A stretch of 64,000 nt of DNA from Acinetobacter dispersus (GCF_009884975.1 NZ_CP041970.1:3410001-3474000); one strand, 5' to 3'. Counted from the first letter of the stretch, positions 11,757 to 20,129 are shown. Program-made: numbers and translations. Notes: a model not told the origin generated them from the letters alone.

Positions 11757-12347
11757 ATGAAAATCATCAAACAAACCGCATTGGCAACTGTATTGGCAAG
11801 CAGCTTATTGTTCACGGGCTGTGGTTATAACACGCTGCAAGTGAAGGACGAAGCTGTCAATGCTTCTTGGTCTGAAGTTCAAAACCAGTATCAACGCCGT
11901 GCAGACCTTGTTCCAAACTTGGTGAATGTGGTGAAAGGCTATGCGAAACACGAAGAGCAAGTCTTGGTTGAAGTTACTCAGGCACGTTCAAATGTGGCTG
12001 GTTTAAAAGTTGATAAAGAAGTGTTGGAAGACCCGGCACTTTTCGAGAAGTATCAACAGGCACAAAGCCAATTGACGGGCGCATTATCACGTTTAATCGC
12101 TGTTTCAGAAAATTATCCTGACTTAAAAGCCAATGAACAATTCCGTGATCTTCAAGCGCAGTTAGAAGGTACTGAAAACCGTATCGCGGTTGCGCGTAAT
12201 CGTTATATTACTACGGTTCAAGATTACAACGGTTATGTGCGTCAATTCCCTCAAGCCTTGACTGCGAAAGTGATTGGCATGAAAACCAAAGAAAACTTTA
12301 AAGCGGAACAGTCTGCACAGCAAGCTCCAACAGTTTCATTTAATTAA
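11757..12347 (+). CDS. lemA: LemA family lipoprotein
   Basis: A 196-residue envelope protein of the LemA family. The N-terminus is a lipoprotein signal with lipobox LFTGC (Cys22), unlike LemA members anchored by a single helix. The rest is predicted helical with the family pattern VNASWSEVQNQYQRRADLVPNLVNVVKGYAKHEE (residues about 36-69), and FPQALTAKVIGMKTKENF near the end. The biochemical role of LemA is not settled. It is the first gene of a three-gene unit with two TPM-domain proteins, an arrangement (lemA plus ygcG-like) widely conserved in bacteria. Confidence 0.9.
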   Translation: MKIIKQTALATVLASSLLFTGCGYNTLQVKDEAVNASWSEVQNQYQRRADLVPNLVNVVKGYAKHEEQVLVEVTQARSNVAGLKVDKEVLEDPALFEKYQQAQSQLTGALSRLIAVSENYPDLKANEQFRDLQAQLEGTENRIAVARNRYITTVQDYNGYVRQFPQALTAKVIGMKTKENFKAEQSAQQAPTVSFN

Positions 12348-12383
12348 TATCTGAAATTGTTTTGAACTGTGAGGAGTTACCGT

Positions 12384-13454
12384 ATGTTGAATGTGTTTAA
12401 GCAAAGTTTAAAGCAGAGAATCTTGCCTGTTTTAACCATCGTTTTTGCAACACTGCTGTTCCAACATACGGTTTGGGCTGAAGTCGCGACTGCAACAGAT
12501 CAAGGTGATTTGATCGTTGCGGGTAAAATCATTCAAGAACAGCAAAAGAATAAAACGACTACTGAACCAGCTACGTCAAATGCTGAAACCCCTGCATTGC
12601 CACAAGTGGCCAATGACATGGGTGAGGGTGAGTCGATCCGAGGTTTGCCAACCTTAAACCAACCGATTATTGATCAAGCCAAAATTTTGAGTGATGCTGA
12701 AACACAACAGCTCAATCAGAAAATTCTCAGTCTGTATCAACAAGGCAAAGCACAAGTTGGTGTAATTATTGTACCAACAACAGGTCAAGAAGCGATTTTT
12801 GATTTTGCGTTGAGAACAGGTGAAAAATGGCAGCTTGGCTCAGCAAAGCGTGATAATGGTTTGTTGATTGCAATTGCGGTGAATGATCGCAATATTCAAA
12901 TCCTGACGGGCTATGGCTTGGAAGGTGTGCTTCCAGATTTAGTCTTGAGTCGGATTATCCGTAATCAGATTACCCCTTATTTTAAACAGGGGCAGTATGC
13001 ACAAGGCATTTCAGCTGGTTTAGATGAAATTACCCGTATTGTGAATTTGGACCCTGAGATTGCACAGCAGGCGGCTCAAGAACTTAAAGACCGCCATGAG
13101 CAAGCCTTGCAGGCACAACAAGCCAAAGATAACACATTGACCATGGCACTGTTTATCTTGATTGCAGGTGTTGTCGGCTCATTTATTGTCGGTAATCGTT
13201 TAAGTGCTTCGACTGCCGCAGTAGCTGCTACTGTTGCAGGCTTAGTTAATGGTGCTGGCCTAGTGATGAGTCTGCTGCTGGGTGTCGGGATATTCTTTTT
13301 ATTGATTACTTCACTCGCACAGCTGATCTTCCAGATGTTCTTGTCTGGTGGCGGCCGCGGAGGCGGTGGTGGTGGTTTTGGCGGCGGCAGTGGCGGTGGT
13401 TATAGCGGCGGCGGTGGTAGCTTTGGCGGGGGAGGAGCATCAGGCTCATGGTAA
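12384..13454 (+). CDS. TPM-domain (YgcG-like) secreted/membrane protein
   Basis: Start is ATG 12384 with GAGGAG seven bases upstream; an in-frame GTG at 12369 overlaps that SD. The 356-residue protein has a signal peptide ending at VWA (about residue 32), a low-complexity linker and a TPM_phosphatase domain at about 90-215 (IIDQAKILSDAETQQLN, GVIIVPTTG, DNGLLIAIAVNDRNIQILTG split across the core). Two hydrophobic segments at about 255-320 follow, then a glycine-rich tail of 30 residues ending SGSW. The layout matches YgcG-type proteins. TPM domains occur in photosystem II repair and in unexplained envelope roles. Its stop overlaps the next gene by 7 bases. Confidence 0.85.
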   Translation: MLNVFKQSLKQRILPVLTIVFATLLFQHTVWAEVATATDQGDLIVAGKIIQEQQKNKTTTEPATSNAETPALPQVANDMGEGESIRGLPTLNQPIIDQAKILSDAETQQLNQKILSLYQQGKAQVGVIIVPTTGQEAIFDFALRTGEKWQLGSAKRDNGLLIAIAVNDRNIQILTGYGLEGVLPDLVLSRIIRNQITPYFKQGQYAQGISAGLDEITRIVNLDPEIAQQAAQELKDRHEQALQAQQAKDNTLTMALFILIAGVVGSFIVGNRLSASTAAVAATVAGLVNGAGLVMSLLLGVGIFFLLITSLAQLIFQMFLSGGGRGGGGGGFGGGSGGGYSGGGGSFGGGGASGSW

Positions 13455-14008
13455 CCAAGACGGATACAACACAGATTATTACTCAGCCTAAACTAGATGA
13501 GCATGTGCAACCGAGTTTAAAGCGCTGGTTTAAACACTTTCTCTATGTCTCTTCAGCACATCGTTATTTTAGTAAACAGGATCGTACCGAGATTGCCAAA
13601 GCAGTACAGCAAGCTGAAAAAGGTCATGTAGGGGAAATACAGGTGGTGATCGAAGGGCATATTCCCTGTTCACAAGCCTATTATCAAAATACACGCTTAC
13701 GTGCGCAGCAATTGTTTGCTGAACTGGGTGTTTGGGATACGGAATTGAATAGTGGTGTACTGCTCTATCTCAATCTATGCGAGCGCAAAGTTGAGATTGT
13801 GATTGATCGCGGTTTAAAAAATGCCACACCTACTGAAACATGGAATGAGATTTGTCAGCGTATCGTGCTGCAATTGGCTCAGAAGCAGTATCTACATGCA
13901 GTGAATAATGGGGTTACGGAAATTGGGCAAGTGTTAGATCACTATTATGTGAAAACTGAGCTTGATGACCAAAATGAATTACCCAATGAGCCGATTATTT
14001 TAAATTAA
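13448..14008 (+). CDS. second TPM-domain protein
   Basis: A 186-residue protein starting inside the last codons of the preceding gene (ATGGTAA overlap), so translation is probably coupled. It lacks a signal peptide. A TPM-like core spans about residues 50-165: GEIQVVIEGHIP, then RAQQLFAELGVWDTELNSG, VLLYLNLCERKVEIVIDRG and ITEIG-like helices. This pairs with the upstream YgcG-like protein and LemA, as in many proteobacteria. No function can be given beyond the domain. Confidence 0.8.
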   Translation: MVTKTDTTQIITQPKLDEHVQPSLKRWFKHFLYVSSAHRYFSKQDRTEIAKAVQQAEKGHVGEIQVVIEGHIPCSQAYYQNTRLRAQQLFAELGVWDTELNSGVLLYLNLCERKVEIVIDRGLKNATPTETWNEICQRIVLQLAQKQYLHAVNNGVTEIGQVLDHYYVKTELDDQNELPNEPIILN

Positions 14009-14430
14009 GTCTGCTCCGTCAGCTGTTTGCAAAAATTGCTTGTTGTTTTTTATAAAATCAATTAATGTGCAGAACGATCTGTATGTAATTTTTTTATTGC
14101 ATACTTTCTATCGCCATTCCGATGAATGGTAAAAAAAATATCAATAAATAAAAATAAATTTTCTGTGAATTGGGTCGCTCAATTTACATACAAGTAGAAA
14201 GTAGTCAAATTCGTTAGCTAAAAAAATGAATAATTAAGCAGTAAAGATGACGTTATTTGTCATTTTTTTTCTGAAAATGTCTGATTTGATCTTCTTTTGT
14301 ACAGTGTGAATTTCTTTTAAGTCTCTGTTTTTTTAAGTTAAAATTAGCTAAGCTAAGGACTGGCATAAAACATGCTAATTACTAAATAGCTGAAAAAAGC
14401 TTATAAAAAAATATCCATTGGAGAAATGTT
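14009..14430. other. AT-rich pilA upstream region
   Basis: 422 bases of very AT-rich DNA between the TPM operon and pilA. It contains only a weak GCAA/TTGC hairpin after the TPM gene and, near its end, the sigma-54 promoter of pilA. Space for PilR-type enhancer sites is present, but I could not define them by eye. Confidence 0.5.
14362..14377 (+). promoter_or_regulatory. sigma-54 promoter of pilA
   Basis: TGGCATA-AAAC-ATGCT has the GG-N10-GC spacing of RpoN promoters, with one departure from TTGC. The start site would be near 14388, giving a leader of about 43 bases. Pilin genes in Pseudomonas and relatives are transcribed by RpoN with PilR, so this fits the family. Confidence 0.75.
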
Positions 14431-14913
14431 ATGAAATCAATGCAAAAGGGTTTTACTCTTATCGAATTGATGATCGTTGTAGCGATCATTGGTATCTTGG
14501 CTGCGATTGCGATTCCTGCGTATCAGAACTATATTGCCCGTTCACAGGTTACTGATGGTTTAAGCCTTGCTTCAGGTTTAAAAGTACCAACTGTTGAAGT
14601 TATGACTCAAAAGGCGACTTGTCCTTCTAATGCTGCTGCTGAATCAGAAGGTGTTGCGAAGGCAACAGATATTACAAGTAAGTATGTGGAAAGTGTTACT
14701 GTATCAACCAAAACAGCATCAGCTGGTGGTGCTGCACCAGTTTGTCAAATTACTGCGAAATTCCAACCTTCAAATGTAAGTAGTGGTATTCAAGGTAAAG
14801 AGTTAGTACTTACTTCAAAAACTAATAATGGTTCAACTGATTGGACATGTACATCAACTGGTGGTACTAAAATTGAGCAAAAATATTTACCTTCAGCATG
14901 TAAAGCTTCTTAA
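14431..14913 (+). CDS. pilA: major type IV pilin PilA, C-terminal Ser type
   Basis: Structural subunit of type IVa pili. A seven-residue leader ends MQKG and is cut by PilD before Phe; the mature helix begins [20 protein letters not shown] with Glu5 present. There are 160 residues in the precursor. Four cysteines (ATC, VCQ, DWTC, SAC) allow two disulfides, the last closing the C-terminal D-loop. The chain ends SACKAS. A C-terminal Ser is the acceptor of TfpO-type ligases, and a TfpO-like gene lies 64 bases downstream. GGAGA precedes the ATG. Expected to depend on RpoN/PilSR. A strong terminator separates it from the ligase. Confidence 0.93.
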   Translation: MKSMQKGFTLIELMIVVAIIGILAAIAIPAYQNYIARSQVTDGLSLASGLKVPTVEVMTQKATCPSNAAAESEGVAKATDITSKYVESVTVSTKTASAGGAAPVCQITAKFQPSNVSSGIQGKELVLTSKTNNGSTDWTCTSTGGTKIEQKYLPSACKAS

Positions 14914-14930
14914 TTTGGTTTAAATGCTTA

Positions 14931-14965
14931 AAAAAAAAGGAGTGCCCTAGAGCACTCCTTTTTTG
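14931..14965 (+). terminator. pilA terminator
   Basis: GGAGTGC and GCACTCC form the core of a near-perfect hairpin, flanked by A and T runs. The next gene starts only 12 bases on with no evident promoter, so its expression probably depends on read-through. Confidence 0.88.
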
Positions 14966-14977
14966 TGAGAATTTAAA

Positions 14978-15889
14978 ATGCTATATTTGATAACTACTTA
15001 TTTATTAATGTTTAATCTGGGAGTGAATTTAAATTATTTGCAAAATATTTATGATGAATATCGTCTATTTGAAATATTAATATCCTTTATTTGTATTTTT
15101 CTTGTATTAAAATCTAATATTAATTTTTCGAAAAGTACTTTGCTTTTTTTTATTGTTATTTTTGTTTTTTTGGTTTTTAATTTAAATTTTTTTAATATTT
15201 TTTCTTTACAAGATATTCTTTTGTGGATGGTGTCTTTTTTTATATTTTTAGCTTTATTGGAAGTTGATTTTGAGAAAAGAAAAAACTTATATCCACTTTT
15301 AATATTTGTCTTAATTTCAGTTTTACCTATATTCTTTATTTTTTTATCAATTTTTAATTTTTTGTATGAGGGTAAATGGTATAGCTGGCAGTTTTATTCT
15401 GGTAGCATACGAATTTTTGATAGCTATATAGTAACTGTTTTTTGGTTGTCACTTTTTCTTTTTAAGAAAAAGTTTTTCATAGTGAGTAAAATATACTTCT
15501 ATATTATATTCTTGATTTTTTTGGCTTTACTTTTTAATGGAGCTAGATCTGCTTTAATAAGCATTATTTTTCCTTTATCTATTTTATGGTTTGTTGATAA
15601 AGAAAATCGTTATTTGGTGCATAAGAGTTTTTTTGCTTTAGGTTCCGCACTATTTTTATATAAATTAATTTATATAATTAGGAACTATATACATGCGAAT
15701 GATTTGAATTCTAATGTCTATAGACTATCAACCTCTTTTCGTTATGAAATGTGGATGTTTATGTTTGAAAAATGGAAAATTACTCCATTTTTAGGATTGA
15801 ATGGCGGTTTTTTAGCAGATATTCAATATCAATATGGTAGTCATGCTCACAATATATGGTTAAGATTAATTTTTGAATGGGGGGGGTAG
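14978..15889 (+). CDS. tfpO: TfpO-like pilin glycosyltransferase, N-terminal part (frame broken)
   Basis: Very hydrophobic Wzy_C/O-antigen-ligase type membrane protein, about nine predicted helices in this part, 303 residues. It lies directly after pilA, the place of tfpO/pilO in Pseudomonas and Acinetobacter, whose product moves a glycan to the pilin C-terminal Ser. The conserved loop is present: NGARSALISI, YEMWMFMF, ITPFLGLNGG, then SHAHNIWLRLIFEW with the ligase His. The frame runs into TAG right after a run of eight G (15879-15886), leaving the last helices out of frame. Adding one G or removing two would restore a protein of about 428 or 427 residues, the expected size. As written it is probably inactive. 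Base composition is far more AT-rich than its neighbours, suggesting transfer. Naming rests on position and fold. Confidence 0.75.
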   Translation: MLYLITTYLLMFNLGVNLNYLQNIYDEYRLFEILISFICIFLVLKSNINFSKSTLLFFIVIFVFLVFNLNFFNIFSLQDILLWMVSFFIFLALLEVDFEKRKNLYPLLIFVLISVLPIFFIFLSIFNFLYEGKWYSWQFYSGSIRIFDSYIVTVFWLSLFLFKKKFFIVSKIYFYIIFLIFLALLFNGARSALISIIFPLSILWFVDKENRYLVHKSFFALGSALFLYKLIYIIRNYIHANDLNSNVYRLSTSFRYEMWMFMFEKWKITPFLGLNGGFLADIQYQYGSHAHNIWLRLIFEWGG

Positions 15890-16263
15890 GAATAATTTTA
15901 GTTTTATTTTTCCTATATCAGTTATATATACTTTTTAAGTCAAAAATTGATCCTATTATAAAAATGGGAGTCATAGCAATAATTATTGATTCAAACTTTT
16001 CAGGGAATTTTATTTATCCCGCATCTCAAGTAAGCTGTATATTATTTTTGGCGTTAGCCTTCTCCTATATAAAAAGGGAATTTAATATAAATAATACATT
16101 ATCTAAAGCTTTACTCCTTCTTTACATGTTACTCTTCTTTTATATTGTCATGAATTATTTTTTGGGAGATTTATCTTGTGTCGGGTGTGAAAATATAGAA
16201 GGGAGGGCAGCTCCTTTTTTTTGGGAGAATGGTGGATCTAAGCATCTTCAAAAATCTGATTAA
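15877..16263 (+). pseudogene. tfpO: TfpO-like glycosyltransferase, out-of-frame C-terminal part
   Basis: 128-codon continuation of the TfpO-like ligase in another frame. It begins within the G run and encodes GVGIILVLFFLYQLY and further helices (about 60-80 and 93-112), the usual membrane end of Wzy_C ligases. The ATG at 15877 (ATGGGGGG) has no ribosome binding site, so separate translation is unlikely. Read with nine or six G it fuses smoothly to the upstream part (FEWGGVGI or FEWGVGI). The two frames overlap only around the G run, which argues for a single recent frameshift or a reversible switch and not long decay. The gene ends 8 bases from the convergent second pilin. Confidence 0.7.
15879..15886 (+). 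repeat. poly-G tract (G8), candidate slippage site
   Basis: Eight consecutive G inside the AT-rich ligase gene, exactly where the two coding frames meet. Homopolymer G runs of this length are typical sites of slipped-strand phase variation, for example in Neisseria pilin glycosylation genes. A sequencing or assembly error in the run is the alternative. Confidence 0.8.
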
Positions 16264-16271
16264 ACTATATT

Positions 16272-16718
16272 TTATATACCAGTACAGGCCGTTGGCAAGT
16301 ATTTTTGAGCTATATCTGAAGATGTACATTCCCATTCGGAGGAACCTATACTTGAGGAATAGCTTGTCATACTAAAACTAAGATGCTTATTTTGTAGGAA
16401 TGAGGTAATGCCTGTATTTTTAAATTGAAATGAGAATGAGCAAATTTTACCTGGTTGATTCGTAATAGAAAGAGAGTCAACATATTTTCCTCTTGCATCT
16501 GTATTCGAGGATAATCCCATGTCTGCTAAAGTAGGACATATTCCTTTTTCACTATAAAGCGTGCTTACAGCTGTTTTATAACTGCTTGAAAGAGTTAAAG
16601 CTTCACTGACTTGCGAACGTGCAATATAATCTTGATATTTTGGGATAGCTATTGCTGCAAGAATACCAATGATAGCAATAACGATCATGAGTTCAATTAA
16701 TGTAAATCCCTTTTGCAT
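16272..16718 (-). CDS. second type IV pilin, inverted
   Basis: A 148-residue prepilin on the minus strand with leader MQKG and mature start [20 protein letters not shown], Glu5 present. The first about 40 residues are close to PilA ([15 protein letters not shown]), while the rest is strongly diverged. It keeps four cysteines in equivalent places (GIC, KIC, WEC, TAC) and the end [11 protein letters not shown], but lacks the C-terminal Ser of PilA. It has its own sigma-54 promoter but no clear SD before the ATG (GATATTTCC), so translation may be weak. It points away from a TfpX/TfpZ-family gene and towards the ligase. It could be an alternative major pilin, a remnant of pilin allele exchange, or a recombination donor; I cannot decide between these. 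Confidence 0.88.
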   Translation of the reverse strand: MQKGFTLIELMIVIAIIGILAAIAIPKYQDYIARSQVSEALTLSSSYKTAVSTLYSEKGICPTLADMGLSSNTDARGKYVDSLSITNQPGKICSFSFQFKNTGITSFLQNKHLSFSMTSYSSSIGSSEWECTSSDIAQKYLPTACTGI

Positions 16719-16754
16719 GGAAATATCTACTAGTAATTTTAATTTTAATTTTAA

Positions 16755-16770
16755 AGCAAAGAGTATGCCA
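16755..16770 (-). promoter_or_regulatory. sigma-54 promoter of second pilin
   Basis: On the minus strand, TGGCATA-CTCT-TTGCT matches the RpoN consensus at every defined base with GG-N10-GC spacing. The start site would be near 16744, inside a short AATTTT repeat (three copies), giving a leader of about 25 bases. Confidence 0.8.
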
Positions 16771-16932
16771 CTAATTAATTTCTATTTAAAACAAGTGGTT
16801 GGTTGCTTTTTGGAGAAATTTATCTGTTAATATTGTGATTAAATGACAATTTTTGTTAAGTATTATATTTAAATACAACAAGATGGTAACCTCATATATA
16901 ATTCCAATACAAAGTTTTATGGATGAATTTTT

Positions 16933-17667
16933 GTGTCCGCACGTCTTAAATTTTTTCTAAGCCATTTAGCAATTTCTTTTTTCATTGCTTTAATCGTGGT
17001 CGGGGTTGTGTTTTTTATTTGGTATCCATCTCCATTGGCAAAAGCTGTTGGAGTGACGCATATCTTTTTCATGATGCTGACGATTGATGTGATTATTGGA
17101 CCATTATTAGGGCTGTTGGTCTATAAAGAAGGAAAAAAGAGTTTAAAAATGGATATTAGCGTTATTATCCTGATTCAGATTATTGCATTAGGTTATGGTG
17201 TTTATAGCATTGCTCAGGGGCGTCCAGCATGGCTGGCTTATAATGTAGATCGCTTTGAACTGGTGCGTAATAACGAGATTCTCAGAGAACATATAGCTCA
17301 AGTAAGTCCTCAATATCAACAGCCTTCATGGCTAAAACCTCAATTTGTCGGTGTTGAATTTGCCAAAGATAAAAATATTCGCGGTGATGAGATGTTTGCT
17401 GAAGTTCTAGGAGGAATTTCGATTGCCCAAAAACCAGAACGATATGTATCGTTGGATAAAGTAAAAAGTCAAATTCAACAACGTGCACAAAACTTAGATT
17501 TATTAAATCAATTCAACGATATAGCTTTGGTGCAAAATACTTTGTCTCAATACCCACAAGCGACAGCCTTTGTCCCCTTAAAAGCCAATGCTGTTGATAT
17601 GACGGTTCTCATTAACAAAGAAAAAGGTGAAGTGGTTAAAATTGTAGACCTACGCCCTTGGAAGTAA
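16933..17667 (+). CDS. tfpZ: TfpX/TfpZ-family type IV pilin accessory protein
   Basis: A 244-residue membrane protein with three N-terminal hydrophobic helices (about 7-30, 40-62, 74-92: FFLSHLAISFFIALIVVGVV, FFMMLTIDVIIGPLLGLLVY in part, IILIQIIALGYGVYSI), then a soluble domain of about 150 residues. The helices carry the IDVIIGPLLGLLVYKEGKKSL signature seen in pilin accessory proteins TfpX/TfpZ, which in Pseudomonas and Moraxellaceae sit beside particular pilin alleles and affect pilin assembly. The start is GTG 16933 with GGATG upstream. It is divergent from the second pilin, so that pilin is its likeliest partner, not PilA; this is inference. A hairpin follows the stop. Confidence 0.82.
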   Translation: MSARLKFFLSHLAISFFIALIVVGVVFFIWYPSPLAKAVGVTHIFFMMLTIDVIIGPLLGLLVYKEGKKSLKMDISVIILIQIIALGYGVYSIAQGRPAWLAYNVDRFELVRNNEILREHIAQVSPQYQQPSWLKPQFVGVEFAKDKNIRGDEMFAEVLGGISIAQKPERYVSLDKVKSQIQQRAQNLDLLNQFNDIALVQNTLSQYPQATAFVPLKANAVDMTVLINKEKGEVVKIVDLRPWK

Positions 17668-17703
17668 ATTGTAGTTTTTATCTTATATTTAGTTTGTATA
17701 CGA

Positions 17704-17735
17704 AGGCTTAGCGATATAATTCACTAGGCCTTTTT
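17704..17735 (+). terminator. terminator-like hairpin after tfpZ
   Basis: AGGCTTAG pairs with CTAGGCCT (one G-T wobble) and is followed by TTTTT. pglL starts 15 bases later, so this may act as a partial terminator between the genes. Confidence 0.6.
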
Positions 17736-17749
17736 ATCATGTACAAAGT

Positions 17750-19402
17750 ATGCAATTTTTATGCTTTTTTCTTGCCAGCGTGCTAATTAGCTTTGCTTGG
17801 CTCTCTCCATTTCATACCTATCCCTGGGTGACTTTTTCTAGTGAATTGGCGAGCTTTGGCGCAGCTTTGGCTGGCGGTGGCCTGCTCTTTAATAAAAGCG
17901 TAAAAATCCCCAGACCTCAAATTCTGATGTTAGGTATTGTCTTAATTCCGCTATGTCAGTGGGCTTTGGGTTTGATCACTGATTTCAGTACGGCATTCCT
18001 CAGCTTCTCTTATCTTTTTATATTCTGGTTAATGATTATTGCAGGATACAACTTAAGCTTACAAGCTGAGCAACGCGAAAGAATCATGCTGGGTGTGAGT
18101 TATTTATTGCTTAGTATTTCGTTCATCAGTGCGATCATGGCGATTATTCAGTGGCTGAATTTTGAAGCTTACCTTGATGCGGTGATGAAACTGAGAGGAA
18201 ACCGGCCATATGCCAATTTTGGTCAGCCGAACAATCTTGCAACCTTCTTAATTATGGGCTTAATGGGAGGCTTATATTTATATGAGAAAAGAAGGCTTAC
18301 CTTGTGGTTGTTAATTCCTACAAGTTTAGTCACGCTATTTGCAATTACGCTGACTCAGTCGAGAACATCTTGGGTGGTCTGTATTTTCCTGTTCTTTTAC
18401 TGGATTTATAAACAATACAAAAACTCACCTCGATTTAATTTCCCAAGATTACTGCTCTGGGTAGGACTGTACTTTGTCATTGCGGGTTACATATTGCCTG
18501 TTATGGTGCAGTTCTTAAGTTCAAGTATTGATACGGGTGTAACTCAGACCGCTTCCATTGTGCAACGTGCTGGGTCAGGGCATGAGCGTCTTGGGATGTG
18601 GGTGCAGATATTACATGCAATTGCTGAGAGACCCTGGGTTGGCTATGGTTGGAACCAAACCAGTATTGCTGTTTTTGAAAGTATTGATTTTAATACCGTG
18701 CAAGTTTGGTTTAACAGTGCACATAATGTTCTACTCGATATTCTGGTCTGGAATGGTGTACCACTTGGACTTCTTATTATTGGGTATATAAGTTTATGGC
18801 TCTTCTGGCTAAATAAAAATGCCAAAGACACTACCTCAATTATTGCAATTCTAATGGTGGTTGCAATTCTCACTCATGCCATGTTGGAATTCCCGCAACG
18901 TTACGCCTATTTCTTGCTTCCAATGGGTTTCTTGTTGGGATTGATTCAGGCGCAGACACCAAAATTAAAAGGCGTGACGGTAAATAAGAATGTCATTCGC
19001 TGTATTGGGATACTTTCACTTATCGTGGTATTACTGATTTGGCGTGATTACAAGCTGTTTCAGGACAATAGCCGTTTGCTCTTTAAAAATAAACAGCCCA
19101 CAGCTGAAATTTTTGGAAGTTCAAAAATTTTACTGCTTACACAGTTTCAGCAGCGTCTGGATTGGATTGCTTTAAAACCACAGGTAGAGATGTCTGATAC
19201 TGATTTAAGGCTGCTTGGGGAAATGGTCAAGAATAAAGCAACACCTTATAACTTGAAGAAGTATGCGCAGTTATTGGTTTATAACCAGAAATTGACTGAA
19301 GCTGAGCAACAGTTGGTCGTCTTGAGACAGTTGTATAAGCAGAAGGTGAGTTTGGCAGAGATCATTGAATTAAATAAAAAGGCGCAAGCAAAAAAATCTT
19401 GA
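17750..19402 (+). CDS. pglL: PglL-family protein O-oligosaccharyltransferase
   Basis: Inner-membrane O-OTase that moves lipid-linked glycans to Ser/Thr of exported proteins. It has 550 residues with 11-13 predicted helices. The N-terminus (SFAWLSPFHTYPWVTFSSEL) matches the PglL_A domain. The Wzy_C part has NFGQPNNLATFL, TLTQSRTSWV, and the periplasmic loop HERLGMWVQI, PWVGYGWNQ, then NSAHNVLLDILVWNG with the catalytic-type His. A soluble C-terminal segment of about 120 residues follows. In Acinetobacter, a general PglL often sits beside the pilin-specific TfpO at the pilA locus, as here. It is intact, so general O-glycosylation should work even when the TfpO-like gene is off. Confidence 0.92.
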   Translation: MQFLCFFLASVLISFAWLSPFHTYPWVTFSSELASFGAALAGGGLLFNKSVKIPRPQILMLGIVLIPLCQWALGLITDFSTAFLSFSYLFIFWLMIIAGYNLSLQAEQRERIMLGVSYLLLSISFISAIMAIIQWLNFEAYLDAVMKLRGNRPYANFGQPNNLATFLIMGLMGGLYLYEKRRLTLWLLIPTSLVTLFAITLTQSRTSWVVCIFLFFYWIYKQYKNSPRFNFPRLLLWVGLYFVIAGYILPVMVQFLSSSIDTGVTQTASIVQRAGSGHERLGMWVQILHAIAERPWVGYGWNQTSIAVFESIDFNTVQVWFNSAHNVLLDILVWNGVPLGLLIIGYISLWLFWLNKNAKDTTSIIAILMVVAILTHAMLEFPQRYAYFLLPMGFLLGLIQAQTPKLKGVTVNKNVIRCIGILSLIVVLLIWRDYKLFQDNSRLLFKNKQPTAEIFGSSKILLLTQFQQRLDWIALKPQVEMSDTDLRLLGEMVKNKATPYNLKKYAQLLVYNQKLTEAEQQLVVLRQLYKQKVSLAEIIELNKKAQAKKS

Positions 19403-19420
19403 ACTTGACCTTTTCGAATA

Positions 19421-19450
19421 AAAAACCAAAGCAATGCTTTGGTTTTTTAT
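19421..19450. terminator. bidirectional terminator between pglL and bfr
   Basis: AAAAAACCAAAGC-AAT-GCTTTGGTTTTTT is a perfect inverted repeat with A and T runs on both sides, placed between the convergent pglL and bfr stops. Confidence 0.9.
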
Positions 19451-19462
19451 TTGGAATGTTTT

Positions 19463-19927
19463 TTAAATCTGGCTTTGAATATAGTTTTCAATGCCTACAT
19501 TTTCAACCAGATCAAGCTGGGTATCGAGCCAGTCCCAATACTCTTCTTCTTTCTCTAGGATCTCTTGAACTAAGTCACGGGTTACATAATCTTGTTCTGC
19601 TTCGGCAAGTTCAACCGTTTGCTTGATTGCCTCAATATTCTCTTTCACTTTGCGAATATCGCAGTTAAGCACTTCTTCGGTATGTTGACCGATATACAAC
19701 TTACCTAGATGCTGTAAGTTTGGTAAACCTTCTAAAAACAAAATACGTTCGATGATTTTGTCTGCATGTTTCATCTGGCGAATAGATTCTTTATATTCGG
19801 CCGAACCGAGTTGTTCGATTCCCCAATCATTAAACATACGCGAGTGTAGAAAATATTGATTGATAGCCGTTAAATGGTGGTAAAGCACCTGATTAAGCTG
19901 GTTAATAACTTCACGATTGCCTTTCAT
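19463..19927 (-). CDS. bfr: bacterioferritin
   Basis: Iron-storage 24-mer subunit with a diiron ferroxidase centre and inter-subunit haem. It has 154 residues with ATG 19927 preceded by GGAG at 8 bases; longer in-frame readings to 20008 are untranslated leader. Motifs are NREVINQLNQVLYHHLTAINQY in part (ferroxidase Glu18 region), YKESIRQMKHAD with haem-ligand Met and ligands E/H, and ILFLEGLPNLQ. Glutamates in the C-terminal helix (EEEYWDWLDTQLDLV) complete the set. Its release partner bfd lies just upstream on the same strand, with a terminator between, so the two are separately controlled. Confidence 0.95.
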   Translation of the reverse strand: MKGNREVINQLNQVLYHHLTAINQYFLHSRMFNDWGIEQLGSAEYKESIRQMKHADKIIERILFLEGLPNLQHLGKLYIGQHTEEVLNCDIRKVKENIEAIKQTVELAEAEQDYVTRDLVQEILEKEEEYWDWLDTQLDLVENVGIENYIQSQI

Positions 19928-20129
19928 TGCGCTTACTCCAAAAACACTAAGTGATGCCAAGTGGCATCTAAAGAATAGCCTTTGTTGCAAGCATCTGAAA
20001 AATCTCAACAGAACCTGACTCAGGCAATTTTTATTATTTTAGTCAACAAAAAATCATCTGGCGAGTAGTTTATAGAACGGCAAATGAAAATCACAATCAA
20101 AAACATCCTAATATTGTTATGATTTTTAT

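Noticed and set aside
16736..16755. AATTTT triplicate upstream of the second pilin as a phase-variation repeat
   Set aside because: Only three copies in AT-rich DNA, too few to claim slippage; mentioned as context.
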